54,816 bases of DNA from assembly GCF_000174775.1 (NCBI RefSeq), contig NZ_ACLR01000176.1, positions 1 to 54,816 on the forward strand, written 5' to 3'. A program made the translations under genes and the position numbers. The notes under the pieces are model-generated. The model was not told the DNA's origin. It made no database searches and was given only the letters and a program-made list of their open reading frames with translations. The DNA comes from Porphyromonas uenonis 60-3. GTDB lineage: Bacteria > Bacteroidota > Bacteroidia > Bacteroidales > Porphyromonadaceae. Shown piece after piece: positions 54,640 to 54,816 of this stretch. Position 1 is the stretch's first letter; every line of letters begins with the position of its first letter.

Positions 54640-54816
54640 CAAGCTCCGGCAAATCTTACGAATAGCCCTTTGTAAACGCGCTCAAGACGAGTAACGGTTG
54701 TAGGGACGCTCGGTCGAGCGTCCGTCCCCGTTAAAGTGAGACGAGTAACGGTTGTAGGGACGCTCGGTCGAGCGTCCGTTCTCGTTAAAGCGAGACGAGT
54801 AACGGTTGTAGGGCCG
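54640..54816. repeat. Tandem REP array with a 54-bp period, continuing past the window
   Basis: Complete REPs at 54700-54723 and 54754-54777 (GTAG; stem GGACGCTC / GAGCGTCC; loop GGTC) and a third starting at 54808 that is cut by the window edge. The spacer repeats GTTAAAG, then GAGACGAGTAACGGTT. All are in the same orientation, unlike the inverted pairs elsewhere. Confidence 0.9.

Noticed and set aside
54640-54816. CRISPR array from regular 54-bp spacing
   Set aside because: The segments between palindromes are also repeated, so they are not spacers.

Overview
The window looks like a Porphyromonas-type chromosome (order Bacteroidales). The lineage call rests on several signs. There is a dipeptidyl peptidase of the DPP11 type, a FimB/Mfa2-type fimbrial locus and Bacteroidetes-restricted families (DUF2851, DUF2027-Smr, DUF4248). 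Promoters follow the TTTG-N19/20-TANNTTTG pattern, and start codons lack Shine-Dalgarno sites. The species cannot be fixed from sequence reading alone.

Layout. 1-8931: end of a short glycogen/starch synthase-like gene, a DUF2851 gene, mannose-1-phosphate guanylyltransferase, a Smr-domain protein, a CYTH protein, a DPP11-like S46 peptidase, a DUF59 Fe-S assembly factor and LpxH. 9284-17035: four lipoprotein genes that read as a fimbrial locus (two paralogous fimbrillin-like subunits, a FimB/Mfa2-like anchor and a 1214-residue mosaic accessory/tip protein). 17036-19650: repeat-rich accessory DNA with a four-helix-bundle gene behind a C10 tract, a REP-associated tyrosine transposase (RAYT) and a DUF4248 gene. 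19802-38945: the str-S10-spc-alpha ribosomal protein supercluster (rpsL to rplQ, with fusA, secY, map, infA and rpoA). 39337-42417: dnaX and an AI-2E/PerM-type permease on the minus strand. 42769-44694: tRNA-Pro, repeats and recA. 44829-48996: an uncharacterised protein, a FemAB/GNAT-like enzyme, a polysaccharide deacetylase and a glycosyltransferase. 49097-54609: rubrerythrin, a DUF2130 protein, purN, acpP, fabF and rnc.

The most interesting signal is in the non-coding DNA. At least 17 complete short palindromes, each with a 5' GTAG tetranucleotide and a stem of about 8 bp, lie at eight intergenic sites. They have the classic REP architecture. The only Y1/HUH transposase-like gene in the window (18281-18778) sits between two clusters of them, so this looks like a complete RAYT-REP system. 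The REPs belong to a recurring intergenic module: inverted REP pair, then 9-bp GATNNCTCN repeats, then TCTAAYC heptamers. A second family is a 175-bp MITE-like element with 11-bp terminal repeats. A third is a 129-bp repeat with three internal 21-bp units.

Two gene-expression features also stand out. dnaX ends early in frame zero directly after an A9 run. The -1 frame stays open for 175 more codons and supplies a tau-like C-terminus, so gamma and tau are probably made by slippage or frameshifting. Inside the ribosomal protein cluster, the three long non-coding gaps (370-480 nt, hairpin-rich) lie directly upstream of rpsG, rpsH and rpsD. Those genes encode S7, S8 and S4, the primary 16S-binding proteins that autoregulate in E. 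coli.
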